Origin: Paenibacillus sp. IHBB 10380
GTDB lineage: Bacteria > Bacillota > Bacilli > Paenibacillales > Paenibacillaceae
Direction of reading: 5' to 3'
Assembly (NCBI RefSeq): GCF_000949425.1
Contig: NZ_CP010976.1
Span: 930,001 to 994,000, forward strand
DNA length: 64,000 nt
The stretch's first letter is position 1, and every line of letters starts with the position of its first letter. Positions 51,552 through 60,727 of this stretch are shown piece by piece. The position numbers were made by a program, and so were the translations under genes. Below the pieces are notes generated by a model. It worked only from the letters and a program-made list of their open reading frames with translations. It ran no database searches and was not told the DNA's origin.

Positions 51552-51893
51552 TTAAGCTTCTAACATTTCTTTAAATTGTTGCAGTTTTTTGTTTGCAATA
51601 CCTTGAACCGCGGCAGGAATGGGAGTTTCATATTCTAGACCGTGTGGGAAAGTTGCTTTACCCATATATACCGCTTCTATAACAAGAATGGTATCCGGTT
51701 TCTCAAGCTTGCCTTCGACAACTCGGGTATTCATACGTACATAGTATTCCGTTTTATTATCCTCAATTTTATACTCGTATGTTGCGCGGTAGTATTCCCA
51801 CTGCCAACGAACAAATCCAGCTTTTTCAGCTGTTTCATCTAGCAAAGCTAAATCGCTTTTCACACCATTTAAACCTGTATTTTCGATCATCAT
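51552..51893 (-). CDS. YugN-like protein
   Basis: The 113-residue soluble protein has KSDLALLDETAEKAGFVRWQ, WEYYRATYEYKIEDNKTEYY, VRMNTRVVEGKLEKPDTILV and GKATFPHGLEYETPIPAAVQ, which is the YugN family pattern. Function unknown. GGAG lies before ATG 51893. It is probably cotranscribed with ftsW. Confidence 0.83.
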   Translation of the reverse strand: MMIENTGLNGVKSDLALLDETAEKAGFVRWQWEYYRATYEYKIEDNKTEYYVRMNTRVVEGKLEKPDTILVIEAVYMGKATFPHGLEYETPIPAAVQGIANKKLQQFKEMLEA

Positions 51894-52139
51894 GATTCAT
51901 TCATCTCCTTAATTACATTCACCTATTCAGTTCTTTATTCATGATATTATGTTTCAGGGACTTGTGCAAGCTTTGAAGACCTTAAGGAATACACGGTAGC
52001 AGGCATTTCTGATACAATAGTAGAACATATTGACCCAAGTCTAAGAAGAGGTGAAACACCTCATTTTTGGAATCCTTCTTAATTGTGGTCATGCAGGACG
52101 GCAAGATCGTAGGGTAATGCTCGAAAAGGAGTGAATTGT

Positions 52140-53312
52140 ATGACAAAGGAAATGTTTTTAAGTGAATTACAACCTAAATTGGTAGAGTGGAGAAGGTATT
52201 TACACCGCCATCCAGAGCTGTCTTACCGTGAGCAGAACACAGCTGAATTTGTTGCGACTAAGCTACGTGAGTTAGGTATTGAAGTGCAGACGAATGTTGG
52301 TGGGGGTCATGGCGTTGTAGGACTGCTTAAGGGAGGGAAACGGGGAAAAAGAATTGCTCTACGAGCAGATATGGACGCATTGCCCATTCAAGATCAGAAG
52401 AAATGTGAGTACAGCTCTGAGGTGGATGGCGTGATGCATGCTTGTGGACATGACGGTCATACGTCTATTCTTCTCGGCGTTGCTTCCTATTTCAGTCGGT
52501 ATCAGCATGAGATTCAAGGCGAGATTGTATTTATTTTTCAACCCGCGGAGGAAGTGTGTCCTGGAGGTGCTAGGGGCATGATTGAAGGTGGGGTATTGGA
52601 TGGCGTAGATGCTATATACGGAATTCACTTATGGACACCTCTTCCCCTAGGAATGGTTGGGAGTAACGGAGGTTCCTTGATGGCAGCAGCTGATGAATTT
52701 TTTATTGATATTAAGGGTAAAGGGGGCCACGGTGGGATTCCACATGTGACCATTGATAGTGTGGTTGCAGGTTCTGCTCTTGTGATGCAGCTTCAGAGTA
52801 TTGTTAGTCGCTCTGTTGACCCTCTACAGCCGGCTGTAGTAACTGTGGGGACGATTGCAGGTGGATCTGCACAGAATATTATTGCGGAGCAATGCCGGAT
52901 TACAGGAACGGTACGGTCATTTGATGAGGATACGAGATGGTTTATCCGTGACAAAATCGAATCCATAGCTATGCTCACTGCTCAAACGTATGGGGCAGAG
53001 GCCAGTGTGGAATATGTGATGGGATATCCACCGCTCGTTAATGACGAAGCTGAAACACAACGCTTTTTCACAGAGGCTCCACACATTTTTGGAGCTGAAT
53101 ATGTTCAGCAAATGTCTAAGCTGATGCCAGCAGAGGATTTCGCTTATTATGTTCAACAGGTACCGGGGTGTTTCATGTTCGTTGGTGCAGGTAATGCAGA
53201 TAAAGGAATGGATTATCCTCATCATCATTCCCTTTTTGATTTTGATGAAGAAGCTATGCTGCATGGCGTGAAGCTACTCCTAACGATGGTTCAATCTGCG
53301 CAGAAAGAATAG
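52140..53312 (+). CDS. M20-family amidohydrolase
   Basis: The 390-residue metallohydrolase belongs to the M20D group (hippurate, N-acyl amino acid or indole-acetyl-amino-acid hydrolases). Metal ligands are in HACGHDGHTSILLG (about 98-111) and IFQPAEEVCPGGARGMIEGG (catalytic Glu pair), with a dimerisation insert (about 180-290, KGKGGHGGIPHVTIDSV) and a last His in YPHHHSLFDFDEEAM. ATG 52140 follows AAAGGAGTG; GTG 52131 overlaps it. Cytoplasmic; the exact acyl substrate is unknown. Confidence 0.9.
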   Translation: MTKEMFLSELQPKLVEWRRYLHRHPELSYREQNTAEFVATKLRELGIEVQTNVGGGHGVVGLLKGGKRGKRIALRADMDALPIQDQKKCEYSSEVDGVMHACGHDGHTSILLGVASYFSRYQHEIQGEIVFIFQPAEEVCPGGARGMIEGGVLDGVDAIYGIHLWTPLPLGMVGSNGGSLMAAADEFFIDIKGKGGHGGIPHVTIDSVVAGSALVMQLQSIVSRSVDPLQPAVVTVGTIAGGSAQNIIAEQCRITGTVRSFDEDTRWFIRDKIESIAMLTAQTYGAEASVEYVMGYPPLVNDEAETQRFFTEAPHIFGAEYVQQMSKLMPAEDFAYYVQQVPGCFMFVGAGNADKGMDYPHHHSLFDFDEEAMLHGVKLLLTMVQSAQKE

Positions 53313-53434
53313 TGAATGAGGAATATCCTTTTGGGACAGATTAACATTAAAGTTCGTCATTTAAAGTGAAGTTCATTTCCGGTTACACTTCGGAGATGGG
53401 CTTTTTCTCATTGTAGCTAAGAGGGAGGATATTC

Positions 53435-55153
53435 ATGGATAACGGTAAAGCTTGCATTGTACAGCGGGATCGAACGGTGTTGCTCGAATGTAGGCATCCC
53501 CACTTCGAGTTGGCAAGGGAGAAACTCTCCTGTTATGCAGAATTGCTCAAAAGTCCGGCTTCCTTTCATACCTATCGAATTACTCCGCTCTCTTTATGGA
53601 ATGCGGCCGCGCTAGGGTGGACAGCTACTATGGTGAACGATAGTTTGCAGTCCATTTCTCGCTTTGATGTTCCTGTAAATTTGTTGGAGGACATTCAGCA
53701 ACTCATATCTAGGTATGGGCAATTAACGCTAGAGGTAGATACGATTGTTCCACAGCAACTGATTCTCAAGAGCTCGGAACCGCATATTTTGGAAGAGATT
53801 ATGGGATACGAGGATCTTCTCTCTCTTGGAATGCGGCAACGATCTATGACGGAAGTCACCCTTCATCAAGAGCGAAGGGGGCGCTTGAAGCAAGAGTTGA
53901 CGAGGATTGGGTTTCCTGTTCTAGACTTGGCTGGATACCATGAAGGTCAACCTTTAGTATTCTCGTGGCGAGAGGATTTCCCAGGACTCAGAGATTACCA
54001 GAAACAAGCGGTTAAGGCATTCGAAGGAATGCCAGGTAGTGGAGGTAGTGGAGTTGTCGCGCTACCATGCGGTGCAGGGAAAACAGTTGTTGGTATGGCC
54101 GTAATGGAGAAACTGCAATGTGAGACCCTTATCTTGACATCCAATACAACCTCCGTTCGCCAGTGGATCGATGAGGTTCTTCAGAAGACGACATTAACAG
54201 CTTCTGAAATCGGAGAGTACTCCGGACAGAAGAAAGAAGTGAAGCCCGTCACGGTAGCCACTTATCAGATTCTGACACATCGCCGATCTAAAGAAAGTGA
54301 ATTTCAGCATGTGAAGCTGTTTAATGAGCGTTCTTGGGGGCTTATTATTTATGACGAGGTACATCTTCTGCCTGCCCCTGTATTTCGAGCAACAGCAGAC
54401 ATTCAGGCTACACGACGTCTTGGGTTAACGGCCACACTAGTACGTGAAGATGGATGTGAGCAAGATGTCTTCTCCTTAGTAGGACCTAAACGGTATGACA
54501 TGCCATGGAGACAGCTTGAAGAGCGTGGATGGATCGCTAAGGTAGATTGCATTGAGGTAAGAGTTGCGATGCCACCTGAAGTAAAGGAACAGTATCTTTG
54601 TGCAGAGAATAAATACAAATTTCGATGGGCTGCGGAGAATCCAGCTAAGCTCTCAATGATTAAAAATATAATAAAGCGTCATTACGATTGTACCATTCTT
54701 ATTATTGGCCAATATATAGATCAGCTCAAGATGATTGCAACAGTTATTCAGGCACCCCTTATATCTGGCATGATGAGTCAACAGGAACGAAATGATTTAT
54801 ATGCTGCATTTAGGCAGGGAGATATTCCTATTCTCGTTGTGTCTAAAGTGGCTAATTTTGCGGTTGATCTACCCGATGCATCTATTGCTATAGAAGTATC
54901 AGGAAGCTATGGATCTCGTCAAGAAGAGGCGCAGCGGCTGGGTAGAATATTACGTCCCAAATCTAATGGAAAAAGGGCCTACTTCTATACTCTTGTAACT
55001 AGGGATAGCAAAGAGGAGGATTATGCCCTTCGGCGCCAGATGTTCCTTATTGAACAAGGGTATGAGTATCTCATTCAGAATGCGTCTGATGAAGAACCGG
55101 TTCGTAATGCGGGTGAACAACTTCAAGTGGAGGAGGACGCATCTTTGCTATGA
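53435..55153 (+). CDS. XPB/Ssl2-type DNA helicase
   Basis: The 572-residue superfamily 2 helicase resembles bacterial XPB. It has an N-terminal damage-recognition-like region (1-180), QxxxRxYQ-like LRDYQKQAV, Walker A PCGAGKTVVG (Lys216), DEVH box (307-310), LTATLVREDG (331-340) with the XPB RED motif, and in the second RecA domain VSKVANFAVDLPDASIAIE and QRLGRILRPKSNGKRAY. It probably unwinds or translocates on DNA in repair. Its stop overlaps the next gene by 4 bases, so the partner is coupled. GAGGGAGG precedes ATG. Confidence 0.9.
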   Translation: MDNGKACIVQRDRTVLLECRHPHFELAREKLSCYAELLKSPASFHTYRITPLSLWNAAALGWTATMVNDSLQSISRFDVPVNLLEDIQQLISRYGQLTLEVDTIVPQQLILKSSEPHILEEIMGYEDLLSLGMRQRSMTEVTLHQERRGRLKQELTRIGFPVLDLAGYHEGQPLVFSWREDFPGLRDYQKQAVKAFEGMPGSGGSGVVALPCGAGKTVVGMAVMEKLQCETLILTSNTTSVRQWIDEVLQKTTLTASEIGEYSGQKKEVKPVTVATYQILTHRRSKESEFQHVKLFNERSWGLIIYDEVHLLPAPVFRATADIQATRRLGLTATLVREDGCEQDVFSLVGPKRYDMPWRQLEERGWIAKVDCIEVRVAMPPEVKEQYLCAENKYKFRWAAENPAKLSMIKNIIKRHYDCTILIIGQYIDQLKMIATVIQAPLISGMMSQQERNDLYAAFRQGDIPILVVSKVANFAVDLPDASIAIEVSGSYGSRQEEAQRLGRILRPKSNGKRAYFYTLVTRDSKEEDYALRRQMFLIEQGYEYLIQNASDEEPVRNAGEQLQVEEDASLL

Positions 55154-56766
55154 AGGACCTATCCGTTCTGGATCAAGAGCTTTTACATCAAATATATATT
55201 CACTTTGCGGGAATGACCTTCGAGGAGACAAGTGTCATTCCTTTAAGAACAGAGGGGCAAAGTGGGGCTGAACTCATGCTCGCATTTCTATCTTTAAGGA
55301 GAAAGGGATATGTAGTAGCTACTGAGAAGTATTGGGGGGAGCGGCTATATTGTATTTCTCCAGAGAAGATTCCTTCCATACACGAAGCTTTTTTCACTCC
55401 TAATCTAGATGAAGTAGAGGGCACTGGAATTCAACTTATTAGGAAAGAAAAACAAGGCATCGTTCTTGATATATTCAGTACATTGGTATTTCTTTCTCAG
55501 TATAAGCCCCTCCTTACGACCAAGGGAACGTTGTATAAGAAAAGTATTCAGGGGTTAACAGCGGTCATTCAGCTTGATTTAGAGGACTTAAGAGATCTTT
55601 CCTTGGATGTGTTACAGCCTCTGCTAAAGGACTATCCACAACCTATAGCCGTTATACTTGATTTGCTTGTTCTGCTGAATCTTGTATCGATAGATATGGA
55701 GGAGAAGCAAGTCATTATACATGAAAAATCTTTGTATCAATGGTTGAGCTTAAGCACGGAAGAAATGACCAGCATTGTATTTCACATAGTGAATGAACGT
55801 TACAATGACCAACATCGTGAGATGCAACATTTTTGTCAATCCATCAGATGTTCAACTTTTAGGGCAGGAGCTTGGTTGGATGTGGACAAGATTATGCATT
55901 GGATGATCGGACAGGGGCTCTTGGTAGAAGCGCAAAGAGGGGAATGGCAATCTAAAGCCGTAGCATGGCTACATGCTTTGGTTGGTTTCGGTTGGATGGA
56001 CATGGCGATATCAGAAGGCTATTTCCGTTGGAAAAGACAGAGTGAGTATATGGATGAGTCTGCGTCCAGCGCAACGGATTCCGAGTATAGTAGTTTTTAC
56101 GTACAGCCGGATTACGACATTATGATCCCGCCTAATGTAGGTTTCTTACAGCGCTGGAGAGTTCTTTTGTTTACCGAGATGATGAAGAATGATCATATGT
56201 CTGTCTATCGGTTAACGAAGCAAAGTATTGCAAGAGGGCTGAGCAAGGGGATCGTTATAGAGGAAATGATCCAATTCTTAGAGGAGCATTCCTTGGGTGA
56301 GGTGCCAGAGCATGTGTCTATAGTACTTGAACAGTGGGCTAGAGAAATGCATGATGAGTCATTTGAAGCTAGAAATGGGCAGTTATTTCATAGCATTGAA
56401 GGGGAAGGAGCGAATGGAGTATTTATGGATTCTGTTCGCTTATTGTCTAATACAGTTGAAGATATCCCTACACCTGAGTCACTATTTCAAGGCATGGAAC
56501 AAATTCCGATGAGGTGGAGGAAGGAATTTAGGAGTTACCATTTCTCAACGACTACAACGATTGTTGAACAAGCTTTAGCATGGCATACGAAAGTGGAGAT
56601 GACCATGAATGGGAAGCTGGCTGAATTTACGCCAACGAATATATGTTACAGTCCTTGGATGGTACGGGGTGAACTAACGGTACTTCAGGATCAGGATTAT
56701 CAAGTGATTGAATTGTACCCAAATGACTTTCAAGAAATTAAGTTGCTCATCCCTCCTTTTAAGTAA
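55150..56766 (+). CDS. Helicase-associated (XPB N-like) protein
   Basis: The 538-residue protein has mostly helical winged-helix-like segments (for example HIVNERYNDQHREMQHFCQS) and a central domain FYVQPDYDIMIPPNVGFLQR (about 317-336) followed by TEMMKNDHMSVYRLTKQSIA. This is the Helicase_C_3 (XPB/Ssl2 N-terminal) pattern. In eukaryotic XPB this domain is fused to the helicase; here it is a separate gene overlapping the helicase stop (ATGA). It is probably a subunit that regulates the helicase. No nuclease motif is seen. Confidence 0.78.
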   Translation: MKDLSVLDQELLHQIYIHFAGMTFEETSVIPLRTEGQSGAELMLAFLSLRRKGYVVATEKYWGERLYCISPEKIPSIHEAFFTPNLDEVEGTGIQLIRKEKQGIVLDIFSTLVFLSQYKPLLTTKGTLYKKSIQGLTAVIQLDLEDLRDLSLDVLQPLLKDYPQPIAVILDLLVLLNLVSIDMEEKQVIIHEKSLYQWLSLSTEEMTSIVFHIVNERYNDQHREMQHFCQSIRCSTFRAGAWLDVDKIMHWMIGQGLLVEAQRGEWQSKAVAWLHALVGFGWMDMAISEGYFRWKRQSEYMDESASSATDSEYSSFYVQPDYDIMIPPNVGFLQRWRVLLFTEMMKNDHMSVYRLTKQSIARGLSKGIVIEEMIQFLEEHSLGEVPEHVSIVLEQWAREMHDESFEARNGQLFHSIEGEGANGVFMDSVRLLSNTVEDIPTPESLFQGMEQIPMRWRKEFRSYHFSTTTTIVEQALAWHTKVEMTMNGKLAEFTPTNICYSPWMVRGELTVLQDQDYQVIELYPNDFQEIKLLIPPFK

Positions 56767-56868
56767 AAAAAAGTAAGTTTCGTTATGGAAAGTCCTTCAT
56801 AAGAAACGTCGGATATGATATGATGGAGGGGTCTCCTGATAGAAAAGGAGAACTTTTTTAGAATTGAG

Positions 56869-57312
56869 ATGAAGTTCATGGACGTATTAGAGTTACAAAC
56901 AGTCAACATGGCAGAAGTGTTGATGTACGCCTATGAATTAGGCGATATGATTAATCAGTCTGTCAATGTGTCAGATTATCTATATTGGAAGAGTCAAGTT
57001 GAAGCTCATCCTGAAATCCAATCTTTAGTTAAAAAGTTGGAGGCTAAGAAGGAACTGTTCGACGAAACGCAGCGTTTTGGGCACTTCCACCCTGATTTCC
57101 ATGCTGCTAAAGAGAATGTGCAACTTGTTGAAGCTGAGCTCGAGTCTTATCAAGAAGTGGTTAACTTCAAGTTAGCGGAGAAGAAGTTGGATGATTTGTT
57201 GCATCAGATGTCAGAGACGATTGCCTTCTCTGTTTCAGATACGATTAAAGTACCTAGTAATGATCCTGCACCTAAAGGATGCGGTAGTGGGGGCGGCTGC
57301 TCTTGCGGTTAA
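56869..57312 (+). CDS. ylbF: YlbF (RicF)
   Basis: The 147-residue protein of the YlbF/YmcA family has QTVNMAEVLMYAYELGDMIN, YWKSQVEAHPEIQSLVKKLE, QRFGHFHPDFHAAKENVQLV and a C-terminal GCGSGGGCSCG with Cys that, in the B. subtilis RicAFT complex, take part in binding Fe-S clusters. The complex guides RNase Y and affects biofilm and sporulation. Spacing from AAAGGAG to ATG 56869 is long (about 17), so the exact start is uncertain. ylbG follows. Confidence 0.9.
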   Translation: MKFMDVLELQTVNMAEVLMYAYELGDMINQSVNVSDYLYWKSQVEAHPEIQSLVKKLEAKKELFDETQRFGHFHPDFHAAKENVQLVEAELESYQEVVNFKLAEKKLDDLLHQMSETIAFSVSDTIKVPSNDPAPKGCGSGGGCSCG

Positions 57313-57345
57313 TTGGTTAGTTAGAGAAAGAGGGGGGTTAATAAC

Positions 57346-57609
57346 ATGTTCGCGGAACGTACTGGTTACATCATATGGGTGAACGATTTGAAGGCAGCAC
57401 GGAATCTGGAGAAATACGGAACCGTTCATTATATATCCAAAAGAATGCATTATGTGGTGATGTACGTGAATGCTGATAGAGCAGAGGAAATTTCCAAAAA
57501 TATACGTAGGCTTTCTTATGTTCGCAAGATTGAACGCTCTTATCGCAATGAAATTCAGACTGAATATAGCAGTGATATTCCAGATAAAACAAGCTATTAT
57601 GGTCTCTAG
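57346..57609 (+). CDS. ylbG: YlbG (DUF2129) protein
   Basis: The 87-residue protein has ERTGYIIWVNDLKAARNLEK, YGTVHYISKRMHYVVMYVNA and SKNIRRLSYVRKIERSYRNE, the DUF2129 pattern. It directly follows ylbF, as in B. subtilis. Function not established. AGAGGGGGGTT lies upstream of ATG. A strong terminator follows. Confidence 0.9.
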   Translation: MFAERTGYIIWVNDLKAARNLEKYGTVHYISKRMHYVVMYVNADRAEEISKNIRRLSYVRKIERSYRNEIQTEYSSDIPDKTSYYGL

Positions 57610-57668
57610 ATTCTCTTAAGTAGTAGCAGAGAAGAAGGCGTAGAACCCCCTTTATGATTCATAATGAT

Positions 57669-57693
57669 GCGGTCCCTAAGGACCGCTTTTTTT
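57669..57693 (+). terminator. Terminator after ylbG
   Basis: GCGGTCC, CTAA and GGACCGC followed by TTTTTTT. Confidence 0.9.
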
Positions 57694-57785
57694 GTATAGT
57701 TGTTCTAGAAAATAAAAGTTTAGTACACAATTATATACATAGGGACGTAGTTATTAGATAATTCTATTTAACTATCTATATATTG

Positions 57786-59134
57786 CAGCGATAGAGAGCG
57801 TAAAATATTTTGTGTAAATAGAAAAAGGAAGACCTTTTCTTGTAGAATTGAGTTACCACACAACAATTCAAAGAGAGGTCTTCCCTATGAATCATTTTAC
57901 AACAGATTTAGTCCAAGCTCTAGTCACAAAGCAAGATGTAACGGAAGTATTTCGCAGTCACTTAGAGTCTGCCATGAATCATCTGCTAGAGACGGAGCTT
58001 ACTGCATTCCTAGACTATGAAAAATATGACCGTATAGGCGTGAATTCAGGTAATTCTCGAAACGGTGGCTACTGCCGAACGCTTCATACCGAGTATGGGG
58101 ACCTGCAGTTAAACATTCCCCGAGATCGTAATGGAGAGTTTAAGCAACAGACCGTAGCACCGTATAAACGCTCGAATGACACGCTAGAATCCTTCGTCAT
58201 TCACATGTTTCAAAAGGGCGTAACGATGACGGAGATTGCCGACCTAATCGAGAAAATGTATGGTCACCATTACACGCCACAAACCATATCTAACATGACA
58301 AAAGTAATGGTCGAACATGTCGACGCTTTTATGAAACGCCCACTTGAGAAGCGATATGTATGCGTCTATATCGATGCTACATATATCGCAGTTAAGCGTG
58401 AAACTGTATCTAAGGAAGCTGTCTATCTTGCCGTGGGAATTCGTGAGGATGGTTCTAAGGAAGTACTCGCGTACGCCATTGCACCAACCGAATCAGCGTA
58501 CATCTGGAAAGAACTGCTCCATGACGTGAAACAGCGTGGTACTGAACAAATCCTTCTCTTTATCTCCGATGGACTCACAGGTATTGTGAATGCGATTCAG
58601 GAGATCTATCCGCAGGCAAAGTACCAAACATGCTGTGTTCATTTAGCTCGTAATATAGCCCATAAAGTTCGCGTCTCAGATCGAGCAGAGATCTGCGAAG
58701 ACTTCAAATCCGTCTATCGATCCGATGATGAAGAAGCTGGTAAAGCAGCTCTAGCAACCTTTTGTGACAAGTGGAGGGCTGCTTATCCTAAGGTCGTTAA
58801 ATCCCTACAAGAAAATCCCTACATCTTTACGTTTTATAGCTTTCCAAAGCCTATTTGGAGAAGCATTTATTCGACGAATTTAATCGAATCGTTTAACAAA
58901 CAGATTAAGAAATACACAAATCGTAAAGAGCAATTCCCCAATGAAGAAGCACTTGAAAAGTTCTTGGTTTCACAGTTTGAAAGCTATAACCAACGCTTTG
59001 CTACACGTTGTCATATTGGTTTTGATCAAGCTCGCTCAGAACTGCTAGCTATGTTCTCGACCAAAGACTAATCCTAGTTCTTCAAGACAAGGTTATTTTT
59101 ATTTACACATAAATCTTGACGCTCCCCAGCGATA
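57786..59134. mobile_element. IS256-family insertion sequence with target duplication
   Basis: The 8-bp direct repeat CAGCGATA flanks the element at 57786-57793 and 59127-59134. The element itself is 57794-59126 (1333 bp). Its ends are imperfect inverted repeats: GAGAGCGT...TGTGTAAATA at the left and, on the minus strand, GGGAGCGT...TGTGTAAATA at the right (21 of 27 matching). The intact duplication suggests a recent insertion. It landed just left of the promoter of the gene at 59222. Confidence 0.9.
57887..59071 (+). CDS. IS256-family transposase
   Basis: The 394-residue mutator-type transposase is complete. It has SGNSRNGGYCRTLHTEYGDL at the front, then the DDE residues: Asp in CVYIDATYIAVKRE (about 165), Asp in ILLFISDGLTGIVNAI (about 230) and Glu in IYSTNLIESFNKQIKKYTNR (about 335), together with CCVHLARNI. 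ATG 57887 lies after AGAGAGG; the frame's earlier ATG 57848 lies close to the inverted repeat and has no ribosome site. Confidence 0.93.
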   Translation: MNHFTTDLVQALVTKQDVTEVFRSHLESAMNHLLETELTAFLDYEKYDRIGVNSGNSRNGGYCRTLHTEYGDLQLNIPRDRNGEFKQQTVAPYKRSNDTLESFVIHMFQKGVTMTEIADLIEKMYGHHYTPQTISNMTKVMVEHVDAFMKRPLEKRYVCVYIDATYIAVKRETVSKEAVYLAVGIREDGSKEVLAYAIAPTESAYIWKELLHDVKQRGTEQILLFISDGLTGIVNAIQEIYPQAKYQTCCVHLARNIAHKVRVSDRAEICEDFKSVYRSDDEEAGKAALATFCDKWRAAYPKVVKSLQENPYIFTFYSFPKPIWRSIYSTNLIESFNKQIKKYTNRKEQFPNEEALEKFLVSQFESYNQRFATRCHIGFDQARSELLAMFSTKD

Positions 59135-59139
59135 CTCAC

Positions 59140-59168
59140 TTGTGAATCATAGAGGTATACTGTAATAT
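59140..59168 (+). promoter_or_regulatory. Promoter of gene at 59222
   Basis: -35 TTGTGA (59140-59145), a 17-bp spacer and -10 TAATAT (59163-59168). The insertion sequence ends only 6 bases left of the -35. Confidence 0.5.
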
Positions 59169-59221
59169 AATAGGTATAAATACATAGATATAAAGACCTA
59201 TGTGGTGGAGAGTGATATTCC

Positions 59222-59659
59222 ATGCGCGACAAGGGGACAGAACGTTGGAGCACATATGAATCTTTTTTTGTGGCTCTAAGTGACAAGAAGGTAGCTGATA
59301 TTGTTGTTACTAACCATGCTAGAACACGATATTTAGACCGGGTTGAGCATGGAGAGAAAGATAATAATGAGATTGCAGCATGGATGTGGGAATGTCTTAA
59401 GCAAGATCGAATAAAGCCTTATTATCGTAATGAGCAAGACGTGTATCTAATTGATGAGGATATCGTTGTAGTCGCTGAGTTTACAGAGCTTGAAAATGAA
59501 CTGGATATTTATGGAAATATTCTTCACAAGATGATTATTGTTACCTTTTTAGGTAAAATGTCAGAAACGATGGAATTAAGGGATTTAAAGACGTACTATT
59601 CTTGGCTTAGACATTCCCGTAGGATGACACTTATTAAGAACGGCCGCAAACGAAAATAA
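59222..59659 (+). CDS. Conserved hypothetical protein (145 aa)
   Basis: The basic/mixed protein has DIVVTNHARTRYLDRVEHGE (about 27-46), WECLKQDRIKPYYRNEQDVY, DEDIVVVAEFTELENELDIY and IIVTFLGKMSETMELRDLKT. The HARxRYxxRV core resembles that of small RelE-like or DUF4258-type folds, but no partner antitoxin is nearby. It ends in a basic tail (RRMTLIKNGRKRK). GGTGGAGAG lies 11 bases before ATG. Role unknown. Confidence 0.65.
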   Translation: MRDKGTERWSTYESFFVALSDKKVADIVVTNHARTRYLDRVEHGEKDNNEIAAWMWECLKQDRIKPYYRNEQDVYLIDEDIVVVAEFTELENELDIYGNILHKMIIVTFLGKMSETMELRDLKTYYSWLRHSRRMTLIKNGRKRK

Positions 59660-59800
59660 AAGTAATGAAGACACGAGGATACTTCATGACCGATCATCAT
59701 AAATAGTAGTCATTTTACACATGCAGCTTGTTTTATTGCATGTTTTTTTTGTTACCATGTTCCGTTACAATAGAGTCACGAAGAAGGGGGAGCTCACGAT

Positions 59801-60694
59801 ATGAATTTTCACCAGCTTCATATATTCCATACCGTTGCGGAGCGGGGAAGTTTCTCTTCAGCAGCTCAGATGCTACATATGTCACAGCCGGCAGTAACGA
59901 TGCAAGTACAAGCGTTAGAAGAGTACTTTGGAACCAAATTATTAAACCGTTCAACCAAAAAAATTGAATTATCTGATGCCGGTAGAGCGCTATTACCTTA
60001 TGCTAAGCGAAGTATAGAATTAGTACATGAAGCGGATGTGGCGATGTCTTCTTTTACTTTTATGTTACAGGGGAGATTACAGCTCGGGGCTAGTCTTACG
60101 ATCGGTGAATATGTTCTACCGAGAATACTCGGACCTTTTGGTCAACAGTTTCCTCATATTAACATCATGATGAAAGTCATGAATACAACGCAAATTATAG
60201 AGGAAATTACGAAACATCAGTTGAATTTTGGCCTCATTGAGGCACCGATTGAGCATCCTGATATGGTTATTGATGTTGTCATGCAAGATGAGTTAAAGCT
60301 AATTGTACCCGCTCTCCATCCTTTAGCTGAGTATGAAGAGGTGGATTTGGACATGGTGTTAGAATACCCCTTTATTCTAAGAGAACGGGGCTCTGGGACA
60401 CGTCAAGTGATGGAGGATCAACTTCTTAGCAAGGGATATCCGGCAGGAAATCTTCACACGGTGATGGAATTGGGAAGTACAGGTGCGGTGAAGTCAGCAG
60501 TGGAGGCGGGACTAGGCATAACGATGTTATCCCCATCATCAGTCAAGCATGAAACAGCACTAGGCTTAGTCAAAATTATTAATATTCGTGATGTGGAGTT
60601 TAAGCGGCAGTTCTACGCCATACATTTGAAGTCCACGGTACTGCCTATTCCGGCGGTTACATTCCTTACTTTTTTACAAAATAACACAATATAG
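59801..60694 (+). CDS. LysR-family regulator
   Basis: The 297-residue regulator has a winged HTH over residues 1-60 (FHQLHIFHTVAERGSFSSAA, QMLHMSQPAVTMQVQALEEY) and a periplasmic-binding-like effector domain (about 90-290, LQLGASLTIGEYVLPRILG, GLGITMLSPSSVK). It is like CysL/CbbR-type members of Bacillales; the effector is unknown. GGGGGAG precedes ATG. The PHP gene follows 33 bases later in the same direction and may be cotranscribed. Confidence 0.88.
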   Translation: MNFHQLHIFHTVAERGSFSSAAQMLHMSQPAVTMQVQALEEYFGTKLLNRSTKKIELSDAGRALLPYAKRSIELVHEADVAMSSFTFMLQGRLQLGASLTIGEYVLPRILGPFGQQFPHINIMMKVMNTTQIIEEITKHQLNFGLIEAPIEHPDMVIDVVMQDELKLIVPALHPLAEYEEVDLDMVLEYPFILRERGSGTRQVMEDQLLSKGYPAGNLHTVMELGSTGAVKSAVEAGLGITMLSPSSVKHETALGLVKIINIRDVEFKRQFYAIHLKSTVLPIPAVTFLTFLQNNTI

Positions 60695-60727
60695 TATGGA
60701 TGATTATAGAGTAAGGGGTGATGGGAT

